A stretch of DNA of 64,000 nucleotides from Pegoplata infirma (lineage: Eukaryota; Arthropoda; Insecta; Diptera; Anthomyiidae): the NCBI GenBank assembly GCA_963921195.1, contig OY992537.1, positions 16,765,125 to 16,829,124 on the forward strand. Reading direction: 5' to 3'. The position numbers and the translations under genes are program-made. Under the pieces are notes generated by a model. It searched no databases. It was not told the DNA's origin and worked only from the letters and a program-made list of their open reading frames with translations. Numbering within the stretch: position 1 is the stretch's first letter; each line of letters begins with the position of its first letter. This document shows positions 44,161 through 55,719 of the stretch, in pieces.

Positions 44161-44199
44161 ATATCCAGCGGCAATGCTTTACTAATTGCCGCTGGATAT
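44161..44199. other. Perfect 15-bp stem hairpin, GC-rich
   Basis: ATATCCAGCGGCAAT pairs exactly with ATTGCCGCTGGATAT across a nine-base loop (GCTTTACTA). The stem is markedly richer in G+C than its setting. A related phrase without the hairpin (GCAAGAACAGGCC) occurs near 47089 inside the hAT-like element. Confidence 0.6.
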
Positions 44200-44394
44200 A
44201 ATTCGCACAATTTTTGGGATTATGACCGGCAAGTATAAAATTATGTTTGGAGAAATAAATAGTAAGATTGATTTGTAATGAAAACTCCACAGACGAAAAA
44301 TTATAACAAGAAATTTTAACAATAAATCGCTGCTGTTATCGTTAATCCACGGTAATTTTACTCCATTATTTATTTTATATTGGGCTGCAGTATA

Positions 44395-44465
44395 TTAACA
44401 TGTTGCGTGATACTCTGAACGTAAGTGCAAGGGTTGTGGGATCGATTCCATCCAAAGCATTTGTA
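44395..44465 (+). mobile_element. Weak tRNA-like SINE piece
   Basis: A B-box match, GGATCGATTCC (44439-44449), stands in GGGTTGTGGGATCGATTCCA. The upstream A box is poor and no cloverleaf can be drawn. Could be chance or a decayed SINE. Confidence 0.25.
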
Positions 44466-45329
44466 TGTATTTACAGAAGGAAGCTGGTGCAGCGGATTTT
44501 TCTTAGTAAATAAAAGTATGTAATTGAGGATCATAATGATATTTCGTCAAAAAAAAAAAACACATAGATACTTTTGTGGGATGAAACTGGAGAGTTGCGG
44601 TGTTCGATAAAAATTTTTGATAACTAAATATTTTTTTTTACATCAGTATTTGGTTTATTTTGAGTAAATTTTTTTTTTTAATTTCTGTAAATAAAAACTT
44701 TCGAGTGTAAATTTTTTTGAGTGTATTTTTTTTTTTGAGTGTAATATTTTTTTTAGTTTTTTTGAGTGACAAAAATAGTTTCTAAAATATTTTTTTTGGC
44801 TTACCATTCCTTTTCAAAGCGTGGTTAGCCTTTTTTTTAACACGAGAGTTCGGGTTAAAACCCATCTGAAATTCCCCATTTTGTTAATAACTTATGAACC
44901 ACTGGACAGATTTCGCTCAAATTTAGTATTAATCTGACCGGAAGTATAACAAATATATACGCCATGCTTCAGCAGCTTGCCGCATGTATTTTTTATTCTT
45001 CCGCTAACATTTGAAAGTTAGCGTGTTTCACACAGACAATAAAAAAAACAGACGGACGGACAGATTTTCATGTCGTTAGGCGCGGTATAGGGTTTGATTT
45101 TAGACCAATGGTTTCTTTGGAAAAGTTTCTTAGAATTTCTTGTAGATTTTGTTTTTGCTATAAGATTTTTCAGTTTTTTTCGATCCATACAAATCGACCC
45201 ACCCTATTATACATACATATTGCTAATTTTACAGAAACATTTTTTTAAGTTTATATTAAAAAAAACTATTAAAGTTTTCATAAAAACGAAGTTTCTTAAA
45301 ACAAAAATTTTCTAGAAAAATTCTTACAA

Positions 45330-46152
45330 GGAAGGTCTTTCACAGGGCACCAACGGATTGTCCTGATACTTTAATATGGGAATAAGGGGGAAAAAATAAG
45401 AGTTACCTGTATTTTTAGCTGCCCAATCTCAAATTTAAAAAAGCGTTGCCACCTTATGAAAAAATAAGGTCTTTCGGGAAAATCCGTATAACAGCCGAAC
45501 TAGCAGGAATTTCGCCAAACGAAAAAATACGGGTCTGCTTAATTTAGATAGAGATTATTATATATGATTTTGGCAGTCGTACTTATATTTATCTCCATAT
45601 AAACTGCCCCAACGATTTTACATTTTTGACAATAACGAACTTAATAAGGCCGAATTCGGACATGACTGACACCATTGGGTAGCCCTTAAAAAATCCTTTC
45701 GATCTGCATAAAATAATGTTACATACAGAAAACAAATTTGCCAATTTCCAACTGAAAGTCAGTTGATGTAACTAAAATTAGGTTGAAGCACTTACAAATG
45801 GGTTGTCGCAATTGAATATCGGTAGTCACAACTGAATAACGTTGATATAACTGACTTTTAGTTGAAGCAATCATAAAATATGTTAGTCACAGCATATTTA
45901 AGTAGCAACAACCGAATTTGGAGTTGCTGCAAATGAAAAATTCAGTTGGCAATTTATTTTTCTGTGTGTAATATAGTTTATTTTGAAAAAATGGGAAAAA
46001 TCCTCAAAAACGAAAAAAATACCGTTTTTCCCCTTTGACCCGCTAAATGTGAGATTGGGCAGCTATAGAAAACAGGTAACTCTTATTTTGCTCTCCTCTT
46101 TCCAGTATGCAAATTTCAGGACAATCGGTGGGTGCCCTGTAAAAGACCTTCT
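45330..46152. mobile_element. Foldback with GGTCTTTCACAGGGCACC ends
   Basis: GAAGGTCTTTCACAGGGCAC on the left and, inverted, GAAGGTCTTTTACAGGGCAC on the right; GGATTGTCCTGA and AATAAGAGTTACCTGT, GCTGCCCAATCTCA follow in both arms. A smaller element (45722-45968) lies in the middle. Target duplication not evident. Confidence 0.65.
45722..45968. mobile_element. CACACAGAAAA MITE, TA flanks
   Basis: The left end CATACAGAAAACAAATTTGC and inverted right end CACACAGAAAAATAAATTGC stand between TA dinucleotides (45720-45721, 45969-45970). The interior alternates AGTTGATGTAACT, GTCACAACTGAA and GTAGCAACAACCGAA phrases. A relative is at 3862-4111. Confidence 0.6.
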
Positions 46153-46300
46153 TTGCTAGCAGATTTCTCTGCTGATTTCACACAGATAATAACAGATTTT
46201 CAAACCGTGTCTGCTAAAATTAGCAGATTTATCATATGGCTCAAAATAGGTGCATTTGTAGCAGATTTTTCTGCTGATTGTACAGTTAATTTATTTATGT
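46137..46300. repeat. GCTGATTT repeat copy 1
   Basis: TTTCTCTGCTGATTTCAC, GTCTGCTAAAATTAGCAGAT and GCAGATTTTTCTGCTGATTG recur in the same order at 48775-48935. The palindromic core CTGCTAAAATTAGCAG is notable. Class unknown. Confidence 0.55.
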
Positions 46301-46449
46301 GCAAGCACACTGCTTGCACCGGGTCCAAATGCTTTGAAATAGATCTTGAAGTAAAATAATAAATTGAGAATATTATCGTAACCTTTTTGATCAACTAAAT
46401 ATGAAAGTTCGAAAAAAAACAAAAAAAAAATATTTTTTATCCAGACAAC

Positions 46450-46673
46450 ATGGCAGCACACGAGTGTGTTTTGAAAATTGATTTAGTTCCCTCTAACTTC
46501 TACCTGTTCCCAAATCTAAAAAAAAAATCATTGCTGGCAAGCGTTTTACCTCAAATGAAGATGCAATTGCAGCTGTTAACAATTATTTTTTAACTTTGGG
46601 AAAGTTATTTTAATTAAGGTATAGATTTGCTAGAAAAGCTTTGGTCTAACAATAAGTGTATTGAAGTTTAGGT
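46450..46673 (+). pseudogene. Mariner transposase C-terminal relic
   Basis: Read with frame changes, the text gives NMAAHE, DLVPSNFYLFPNLKKK, GKRFTSNEDAIAAVNNYF and GIDLLEKLWSNNKCIEV with stop. These match, in order, the HDN-A-H, DLAPSD-xLFP-LK, and W-KCI segments at the end of mariner-family transposases. The Asp of the last catalytic motif (PSD) reads Asn here, and the stretch between the HDN and DLxPS blocks is mostly deleted. Only about a quarter of the gene remains, so it is inactive. No inverted ends were found. Confidence 0.65.
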
Positions 46674-46866
46674 TTTTCATTGTTAGACTAAGAACATTTC
46701 TAACAGCACTCGACGAAATTTTGCAAAAGTAATATCTCGATATATGAATAATCATACGCACCCATGTACCATAATTTACGATTATATTAATTTTGGCCAA
46801 CAGTGCGTATGGTTGTCTTATTATTTTAATTACTGGCGCTTGATGCTGACCCAGCATAGTCATTAC

Positions 46867-47535
46867 CAGGGAAACCAAAAATATGCTCTAAAAAACACGT
46901 TTTATGCGCTTAAAAAATGCCCTTAAAAACGGAAAATATGCTCTAAAAACAATAAAAATATGCCCTTAAAAAATATTTTATGTGGTGTTTTTTACAATTT
47001 TTTAGAGAATAGACCCAAAAAAATACCATTATGTGGGGTAGTTAGAGTCAGATCGAAAGAAAACATAGTTTCATACGCCAATATGAGGCAAGAACAGGCC
47101 AAAAAAGAATCAATCGCCCGAAATCCCATAATTTTGGGAAAAGTTTGAAATTGTTGTTCAATGTAATGAAAAATTAAAAAAAAACCTACCACAAAAATGA
47201 AAAAAAATTTTAAAAATAAATGTTGTTATAAAAAAATTGGAAAAGAATGCTCTAAAAATTGACAAAATGCTTAAAAAATTTAAAAAAATGCTCTAAAAAG
47301 TGAAAAAAATGTTCTAAATATGGAAAAATGCTCTAAAAATATGCTTTTATGCTAAAATATGCTCTTAAACCTAAAATATGCAAAAATATGCTCTTAAGGC
47401 TAAAATATGCAAAAATATGCTCTAACAAATCGATGCCAGATTTCTTAAAATCTTCTGAAACGGATAAATACCTCACCCATTGACCAATACAATGCGCAGG
47501 AAAAAACATGATACTGCATATTTTTGGTTTCCCTG
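46867..47535. mobile_element. hAT-like MITE with 8-bp duplication
   Basis: CAGGGAAACCAAAAATATGC opens it and its exact inverse closes it. GTCATTAC occurs directly on both sides (46859-46866 and 47536-47543). CAGGG termini plus an 8-bp duplication are hallmarks of the hAT superfamily. The interior is mostly AT-rich repeats of ATGCTCTAAAAA type around a block shared with 43985-44165 (AAAACATAGTTTYATA). No transposase frame. Confidence 0.85.
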
Positions 47536-47543
47536 GTCATTAC

Positions 47544-48774
47544 TATAATTTAACAACGTTATAGTTTTTAGCGCATAATTTATTTTTAAAATATCTTATA
47601 TTTTTTCTAGTTATTTAGCACCTTAAAATTATGGCAACCCTGCTTAAGTACCAAATTTGCAAAAGCATAGAGAGTAAAAAAATCTATAATGTAAAATAGA
47701 TACTCACATGTTATAAACAACAACAAAAAATTGTATACTCTTCTGTGACAGAACAAATAACACATCCAGAAAAATAACAAACTCCCCTAACCACCCACTA
47801 CTACTGCAGGACTAAAAATTTAGAAAATAAACAGGCCTACTCACAAAACATATGAATAACACCTGGTAATTTTATACACCTATGGCTATAACATATGTAA
47901 GACACCAATCAAAACACCCAAAAGAGGGTTGCTTGATGTACTTTAAAAGTAACTAATTGTCTCTCAAATCCCTTTTTTAAAACCCAGAGAATTTTATTTT
48001 GGACTTTGTTTTCCTTGAACTTGTGGAGGTGTATTTTAATGTGTTCAAATTTCTTTATAACGATTTATAGATATAGATTTTTATTTAAACCACAAATGTT
48101 ATTGTCAAAAATATTTCTATAAATTTTCTTTGTCTCATTTTAAATCATATTAATGTTTTTGTTTTTATTATGAATTTTTCATTTGTATATGTTTACATTT
48201 GCAGAATTTGTATTTGTTATCTGTTATCAGAGAGAAATCGAAAAAAATCACAACTTTTAGATTTTTTACGTTTTCCCGCTATTTTTGTGCTCTCTTTTGG
48301 ATATCTCACATTTTCATTTTTTTTTCTCGGCCATTAGCTGTTAAATTTTTAACAGAAAGCTTTGTGTGTTAAAGCTTTTGTACTCAAACACTCAGCGAAA
48401 AGTAAATGGTTCCTTTATTAAAACCTGTTGTCAGATTGTGTGTTGTAAACAGTGTTTCTAGATAAATTGTTAGTCGTGTCCCAATTTAGGAAATTTCAAT
48501 ACCTTAAAAACTCTCAAGCAAAATCCAAAACACTTTACTGATTCTTTTTGCTAATTCAAAATATTTTTGTGCAAATTTTTAGCAGATTAATTTGTTATAT
48601 TACTGAAAAATTCTGTTCACTTTTTTTCAAAAAATGTTCTAATTTTTTAAAGATGCATTTTCTTTTATTAAATTTTTGTGAAAATTAAAATTTTAAAATT
48701 AAAAATTTTTTAAATTAAAAAATATCAGCATATTGTTTTGTTAATTTTATAGAAATATTAGTTATATTATATTT
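47544..48774. other. No gene recognised; largely unique
   Basis: Includes balanced stretches such as CAAACTCCCCTAACCACCCA (47787) and a phrase around 48330 (GGCCATTAGCTGTTAAAT). No coding frame or RNA structure found. Could be host intron or intergenic DNA. Confidence 0.35.
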
Positions 48775-48935
48775 TTCTGCTGTCTCGACAGATTTCTTTT
48801 CTAATTTCACTTAGATAATCAAGACCGATATGTCGCGTTTTGAGTCTGCTAAAATTCGCAGATTTCTCATAGTGCTTAAAATGGGTGTATTTTCAGCAGA
48901 TTTTTCTGCTGATTGGACAGAGAATTTATTTTAAG
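48775..48935. repeat. GCTGATTT repeat copy 2
   Basis: Shares with 46137-46300 the order CTGCTAAAATTCGCAGATTT, CTTAAAATGGGTGTATTT, GCAGATTTTTCTGCTGATTG and GACAGAGAATTTATTTT. Borders uncertain. Confidence 0.55.
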
Positions 48936-49131
48936 TGAAAATTTATCATGAAAATTGTGAAGAGCAGTTAAATTTCACTAAAGTAAAGAATTTTATAAAT
49001 AACTTTACCCCTGCCCCATTTAGCGGGTCCAAATTTTATCAGAAAACTTATTTTAGTTTAATAAATATATATTATGAATTTGAGCCAAATCGAACCATAA
49101 ATTTTATTTTGAGTAAGATACTTTAGTAAAA

Positions 49132-49497
49132 ACAAGTGAGAGTGTTAAATTCGGCTGTGCCGAATCTTTTATACCCTCCAAAATGTAAAAAAATAAAAAT
49201 TTCAGTGGCGTTTTTTTTTCGCTGGTGGGGGGGGGAGTGATGGGGGTCAGTGAGGGACTTTGAGAGCACCTTCCCATCGCGATAAATATACCAAATATTT
49301 TATTTATTTAACAAAAATTAAAAAAAACATGTAAAAAAGTGTATTATTTCAAAGGTTTGTTTAGTTCTTCAAGGGGAACTTTTTACCCCCTGGCCTGATT
49401 TTGCCCATTCACGAACTTAACCTGCCTATTAACATAGGACATATTTTTGCCAAACTTCAGGAGTCTAGCTGTTTTATTTGGACTGCATTGTGTTATC

Positions 49498-49528
<31 letters not shown>

Positions 49529-49669
49529 GGACATTCACAGAATGTCTTAGAATCGATCATGGATCAATAATATATATACTTTATGGGGTCCCCGACCGAT
49601 ATTTCGATGCGTTACAAACGGAATGACAAAGTGAGTATACCCCCATACTGTGGTTAGAGGGTATAAAAA
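49132..49669 (+). repeat. Head-hairpin repeat, subfamily I
   Basis: Full copy: AACAAGTGAGAGTGTTAAAT, the ATTCGGC-TGT-GCCGAAT hairpin, a G-run, CAGACGGACGGACGGACAGA, CGATATTTCGATGCGTTACA and GAGGGTATAAAAA. It faces the minus-strand copy at 49885-50369 about 215 bases away, forming a large potential hairpin. Confidence 0.8.
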
Positions 49670-49884
49670 CTAATTTTTGTAATTTTTTTTGATATGTGCA
49701 CCAACTATGTGATTATCGTCATTCACGTGAATTACATATAATTTTTTTTATACTCATGTGAGCGTACATGAGCGTGAGAAAATAACAGTTGGTTTGTAGT
49801 AAATTTGTTGAGTGAATTTTTCGTGATTTCTAAGAAATTTCAGATTTTTTACAACTAATTTTGCGTTTTTTTTTACTTTTTCTC

Positions 49885-50369
49885 CTTTTTATTCCCTCCA
49901 ACCACAGTATGGTGGTATACTCACTCTGTCATTCCGTTTGTAACGCATTGTGATATCGGTCGGGGACCCCATAAAGTATATATATTATTGATCCATGATC
50001 GATTCTAAGACATTCTATGAATGTCCGTTTGTCCGTCAGTCCGTCCATCCGACTGTCTGTAGATAACACAATGCAGTCCAAAATAAAATAGCTAGACTCC
50101 TGAAGTTTGACGCAAATATGTCTCATGTTCATAGGCAGGTTAAGTTCGTGAAAGAGCAAAGTCGGGCCAGGGGGAAAAAAGTTCCCCCGTGAAAAACTGA
50201 ACCAACCTCTGAAAAGATACACTTTTTTTACATGTTTTTTGTATTTTTGTTTAATAAATGAAACATTTGGTATATTTATCGCGATGGGAAGGTGCTCTCA
50301 ACGCCCCCCACTAACCCCATCACCCCCCCCTCCCCCCAAAAAAACGCCTCTGACATTTTTTTTTTATTA
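49885..50369 (-). repeat. Head-hairpin repeat, subfamily I, headless
   Basis: Complete at the tail (CCCTCCAACCACAGTATGGT on the plus strand) and through a C-run near 50325, but the head hairpin is missing: at the TATACCCTCC point it passes straight into the tail of the subfamily II copy 50367-52064. Confidence 0.75.
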
Positions 50370-52064
50370 TACCCTCCACTCTAGTGAAGAGGGTATATAT
50401 AAGTTTGTCATTCCGTTTGTAACACCTCGAAATATTGGTCTAGGACCCCATAAAGTATATATATATTCATGATCCTCGATCGATTTTATGACGATCTAGC
50501 GATGTCCGTCTATCCTTTAGTCCTTCTGTCCTTCTGTCTGTCTGTTAAAAACACGCTAACTTTTGAAAAAATTTACGGACTCTCCTGAAGTTTTGCATAT
50601 ATGTTTGAAATTTACCTGGTCAAGTTGATATTGCATCCAGCGAAATCGGTCCATTGGTTCAAAAGTTATGAGCAAAAGACTGAATTTCGGTAAAGGTTTT
50701 TTCGTGAATTTTCAAGATAAAACACACGCTAACTTTCGAAAGGCAATTTTGAGGATGCTGAAGCTTGGCATTTATATTTGTCGTTCTCCTGGTCTGGTTC
50801 GTATTGAGTTTCAGCCAAATCGCTCTAGTGGTTCAAAATTATTATCAAAACCGTGAATTTCAGATTAGTTTCACCTTAAATTCATGAGCTCAAAACCCGT
50901 TAAACTGGTTTTTAAAACATAGGGAAGTCACAAAAATATTTTACAACGTATTTTTGTCACTCAAAAATATTTTTACACTAAAACAAAATACACTCGAAAA
51001 AAATTTTACACACAAAAAAAATTTTACACTCAAAAAAAAAATTTTGTAAAATATTTTTTTTTTTATAAAATTACTAAAAAAAGTTGTTTACACAAAATAA
51101 AATATTTCAAAAATTTAATTTTTTCACGTTAGATAACACAGCTCAACAAGAAAATGCGTTTTGGATTTTGGTTAGTGATTTGGATAGTGTGTGTTGCGCT
51201 GATTCCAAATCTGGAGCCCAAATTTGTCTATCACGTCAGTATTTTGAGTAATTCGCTGTTAAAGTGCCGAAAAAGGGCATTTTTGACCCTTTTTAAAAGC
51301 TTATAAAATAAGAACCTGACATGCAAGTGACTTGATATCAAGCTCATTCGGAAGCCTGTAATTTTCTCTAAAGATAAGATAAAATGTTTTAAAAATTTAA
51401 TTTTCTAAAATGATAAAAACATCATTAGCAAAAAACCTTCCATTTTTTCAATATTTAGTTTATTTACATACAGCCTTACCACAAGAAAATAAAATAAATT
51501 TAAAATGAGCTTTTAATTTTATTTCCATACAAATTGTTTTTGTTTTTAAAATCGACTTTCAAAAAATGTATTGAAAATTTGAAATTTAAAATAAAACTTT
51601 TGTTAAAATATACTTTTTGTTTTCTTGTGGTAAGGGCCATAGTGTTTTTTAACAAATTTCCGTACAAATTCATACGTAAATTTTAGATTTAAAGCACTTG
51701 TAGCAAATGATTTTTTTAGCATTTTAGAAAATTAAATTCCAAGAAGATTTGATCTTGTCTGAAAGAGAAAATTACCCACTTCCGAATGAGCTTAATACCA
51801 AGTCATTTGCATGTCAGGATCTTATTTTATAGGCGTTCAAAAATGGTCAAAATGGGCCTTTTTTGACACTTTAACCTCGATTTTCTCAAAATTGTGACGC
51901 GATAGAAAAATTTGAGTGACCGTTTTGGAGTCGGGGCACCAAGCCTTATCAACTTTTTTTGGTTTCATCCAAAACGCAGCGACCAACCTTAGATTTTAAA
52001 GGACATTGTGGAGGGTATTCATAGATTCGGCCAAGTCGAATTTAACTTCTCTACTTGTTTGTCT
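50367..52064 (-). repeat. Head-hairpin repeat, subfamily II, with nested foldback
   Basis: On the plus strand it starts TACCCTCCACTCTAGTGAAG (tail) and ends GATTCGGCCAAGTCGAATTT with CTTGTTT (head hairpin). Typical phrases include CCGTTTGTAACACCTCGAAA and GCTCTAGTGGTTCAAAA. A separate foldback sits at about 51130-51990, explaining the unusual 1.7-kb length. Confidence 0.7.
51130..51990. mobile_element. Foldback distantly related to the CACCGCTCAACA family
   Basis: The left end resembles CACAGCTCAACAAGAAAA; inside, GATTCCAAATCTGGAGCCCA, GCATGCAAGTGAC-type and AGCTCATTCGGAAG phrases face their inverse on the right (CTTCCGAATGAGCTTAATAC near 51780, CCGTTTTGGAGTCGG near 51921). The right terminus is eroded, so its duplication cannot be read. 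Confidence 0.5.
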
Positions 52065-52239
52065 TATCTTTGGCAATATGGGCTTCATTTTGAACTAAAA
52101 CGATTGTTATCTTGTACTTTTTTTCATTATCTTGTTAGTATGGCAGCATTTTGTCAAAAAGGGTCGGTGCTATTACTCTTTTAATGAGTGGATTTTTTGT
52201 AGAAGGTTTTGTTCCAAAGGAGAATACATCATTTTAAAA

Positions 52240-52600
52240 AATAATTTTAATGTCCATTACTTCCGTATATCAAAAAAGTACCTAAATTTACTTTTTATCA
52301 TCTTGGCATATTTCTAGACAGATTTTCTAGACAGTTTGCAGGAAGATCCTACATTTCTCATTTCATGTTTCTAGAACCATTACATCCGGAAATATCAAAA
52401 TTATCAAAGTACATTTTTTTTATCCTTTTCATCACATTAAAATCTTAACTATCAAAAAGTACTATTATAGATTTTTTTTGGCTGGAGGATCCCAGATTTA
52501 AAATTTTAAGTTTCTATGTTTATTTTTTCATAAGAAGGGGGAAAAAACTACCAAAATAACAAGTCCTGCAGAATGGTGTTATGTATATAAATTATAAGAT
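52240..52600 (-). repeat. Diverged Helitron-like interior, inverted
   Basis: GGAAGATCCTACATTTCTCA, TTTCTAGAACCATTACATCC and ATATCAAAATTATCAAAGTA correspond to the inverse of the units at 17340-18250. Ends not recognisable. Confidence 0.45.
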
Positions 52601-53779
52601 TTCGAGAAACATTTGGATTTTCTTTAGAAATTTATTAACTTAAAATATTTTTAAAAAACATTTTTCAAAAATCATCTGGATTGATTAAATTTTTATTAAC
52701 TTTAATTTTCTAACTTACCAAGTAAATCTTAGTTAATATTGTATCAAGGAATAGCAAAACCATTCATACGTACCTAAAAGAAAAAAAAAATGAAAAAATT
52801 AGTCATATAATGATCAATTAAATTTTAGTCTTGTAATAAGTTGTAAGTTTATGCTGAAATATCATATTTTTTTCAGTGTAGCTAAACTTCAGCTATGTTA
52901 AGAAAAGCTTTTTTCTGTAGTAACAACATTTTTCGTTTCAATTTTATTCTCTCTCAATTAAATAACAAAATCTGCCTAAATTTTTTACAGTTTACTTTTA
53001 GGCGTATCTGCTAAATCTCCTGCATATTAAAAATAGTCAACAGGTAGAATTTTTTTGATTTTTCCCAGGAGTACAAACAGAAATATGTTAATTTTCTTTA
53101 AAGTAGAAGGAAAAGTCAACTGCAGATGCTGGTGGTTGATGTATAGACAAAAAAAAAAAAAAAGTGAAAGCAAACATATGAGTACAAAAATAAATTTTAA
53201 GGTAAATAAGGTACTTAATGCACACACATATACATAAACAGTTTACAGTTTCCTATTTTAAAGTAGGCATGTGTGTGTGTGTATACGTGTGACTGTGTGA
53301 AGTAATTAAAAGAAAATCAAGTAATTAAAGTGTAAATTTTTGAGAAACAACTTTGCATATAGAAAAAAAGTACATGTTTTAACAAGGAATTGTAGAAAAA
53401 TTATTGAAGTAAAAAATTGTGTTTTGCTTGAAAATTACCACATACAATTTTTTTATGGTAAGAGACTGCAAAAAGTTTTGTTGTAACGTAATGTTTTTAA
53501 AGTATCATACACACTTACACACACATTTTTATACATATCATTTAACACAGATAATGAAAAACCGCTTGATTACGTGAGCTAAATTTACAGAAGCGTAATT
53601 CCTTATGAGTAATTTCGTTTTTATAAAATTGAAAAAAGCGAGGAAGTGTTATATATTTGGCTATAAAGAATATTTGAATGCCCTTCGCACAATAGGATTG
53701 CAAAATTAAAAAAAAAAAAAAAAAAAAACAATGGCTGTGCCAAATCTCTTAATACACTTCACAGTGTTAACCAATGTAA
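52601..53779. other. No gene recognised; GT/CA microsatellites
   Basis: Unique AT-rich DNA with a short GTGTGTGTGTGT run at 53270-53282, an ACACACACA phrase near 53520 and poly-A near 53708. No coding signal. Confidence 0.4.
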
Positions 53780-54305
53780 AGGGTGACAGCACATAGTCCC
53801 CACGGACATTACCCCATAACGGATATAGGGATTATGACCGAATTCATCACGGTCATAATCCCTATACTAGTTGTGGGGACTATGACCGTTTCCAAAACGG
53901 TCACAATCCCAATGGGGATAATGTTCGTTCCCTGTTGGAATTACGACCCATTTACATTATGGGGATTAAGTCCAACGTAATCTTGGTTATAATCCCCGTT
54001 TTTTGCAGAGAGTGTGTGTTTAGCGAAGCCGCTTAATTAATTTATGGAGTTTGTAATCCCTGCACAGAAAAACTTTTAAGACAAAAAAAAAAAAATTTTT
54101 TTGGGATTATGACTAACTAGTATAGTGGACATGATCCCTGTAATGTGGATTATAGCCATTTGGAACGTGGTCATTATCGCCATAAATCTGGTAATTATAT
54201 CCGTTTTTTATTGGAATTATGTCCAAATTATTTTCGGTCATAGTCCCCACTGCTATTATGGGGATTATGATCGAAATGAAATGGGTCATAATCCTCATAA
54301 CGGAA
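53780..54305. repeat. Cluster of facing GGGATTATGACCG motifs
   Basis: At least ten copies of GGGATTATGACC or its inverse GGTCATAATCCC alternate in both orientations, spaced 25-50 bases, e.g. GGGATTATGACCG and CGGTCATAATCCC at 53828-53863. TTACCCCATAACGGATAT on the left faces CATAATCCTCATAACGG on the right, so it may be a small foldback element. Family unknown. Confidence 0.6.
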
Positions 54306-54699
54306 ATTTAAAGATTTAAAATTTTTTTGTTTAAGTTTAGGGATTTCTTAATTTATATTTTTTTAGGTTTTTTAATAGTTTTATTATAATCTTCTTCATT
54401 TTCTTCACAGCTTATTAATTTATTTGTTTATTTTGTCGACAAGTGTATGTACACGTATTTTTTACTTTTAATAATACAAACCAACAACAAATTTTCCAGC
54501 ATAGACACAAAAACACACAACAACTACAAAATACACGCATGTACACAAAATGGCGTGGTTGTTTATATTGAGACACATCTCAATTGCTTATAGCTTCTTA
54601 ACCCCTCGATCAATTTTGCCATACTTAATACCAAGATAACCAGATTTATGTTCAGAATAATTATATATTAACCTATTTAAAATTACGTTCTAATATGGT

Positions 54700-55190
54700 A
54701 ACCATGTGCCCAGAAAAAGCATTTTAAAATATTGACAGGTGCCACGCCCGATTGTAAAATTCCTCCCAATTTTTTTTGTGCGAGTTATAAATGATAAAAT
54801 AACAGCCTGTACCAAGTTTCGTTTACACTCATTGAACAGTTGTCAAGTTATAGCATTTTTATTGCGTGAAATACTCTAAAATTGTAGATTTTACTTTACA
54901 TTTTTACTCATTACTTTTGAAATACTTGACCGATTGAAAAACAGATATATTAGCCATTTAACCAGGACAATTGCGCAAGTTTTGGTATCTAAAGTGTTTA
55001 AATCGGATTATTGTCAAAAACATTCTTTTAACAAACGGACTGACGGACAGACAGACGGACATGGCAAGATATGCTTAAAATCGATCGAGGATAATTAATG
55101 CATATACTTTATGGGGTCCTAGACCAATATTTTGAGGTGTATAATACGGAATGACAAAATTATATGTACCCACTTTATGGTATAAAAAAT
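54700..55190 (+). repeat. Head-hairpin repeat relative, subfamily II, headless
   Basis: Landmarks: CTTTTGAAATACTTGACCGA, CGGACAGACAGACGGACATG, ATACTTTATGGGGTCCTAGA, CCAATATTTTGAGGTGT and a GGTATAAAAA tail; the head hairpin is missing. Diverged more than other copies. Confidence 0.6.
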
Positions 55191-55379
55191 TAAAATAAAT
55201 CGGTCGAATGTTTTTCGATATGAATTTTTCTTTAAAAAACAACAAAATGTAAATCTTTTTAAATAAACTACAAGCAGTTAATGGCATAATTTCTTGAGTG
55301 TTGCCTTCCCTTAATGTAAAAATTGCCCTGTTATTATCTTTGTTAGCAAAACTCGAATTAAGCGCACGAGTTAACTGGT

Positions 55380-55462
55380 GCTATTGTGGTGCAGAGGATA
55401 TGTTGTGGCATGTAACGCTGGAGGTCCAGGGTTCAAATCCCGGTAAGGCCAACAACTTTTTT
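55380..55462 (+). mobile_element. tRNA-like SINE head
   Basis: A box TGGTGCAGAGG (55387-55397) and B box GGTTCAAATCC (55430-55440) are well placed. The T-arm has one mismatch; acceptor and anticodon stems fail. Followed by a T-run. Best read as a tRNA-derived SINE or tRNA pseudogene of a different type from 11785-11856. Confidence 0.5.
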
Positions 55463-55719
55463 GTATTCCGTTAAATTTTTTAATCAATTATGTATTAGTT
55501 TTTGTTTAATTATATTTTTTTTTGTGTTTTTATCCGCGTATGTCATATCTGTTTGTTATTAAGGGTTCGCACACCCCTTAATTAATTTTCACATTTTGGA
55601 GAGCATAAAAGATTCGGCACCGAAGAATTTAACACTCTCAATTGTTTTTTGTACACCTGTTAAACAAATGAAACATTGTTATGTCAAAAGTTTAGACTTG
55701 GCGAAAAAGTAGATTTGGG

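Larger units (their letters stand above)
43720..45170. repeat. Inverted repeat pair enclosing 1.2 kb
   Basis: CAAACCCTATACCGCGCCTA with ACGACATGAAGATTTGTCCG (43790-43835) returns inverted at 45060-45105, and CTACAAGAAATTCTAAGAA (43742) returns inverted near 45125. The right copy continues leftward into subfamily II head-hairpin phrases (CAGACGGACGGACAG, GAGTGTAAATTTTTTTGAG), so this may be two facing remnants of that family. Confidence 0.55.
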
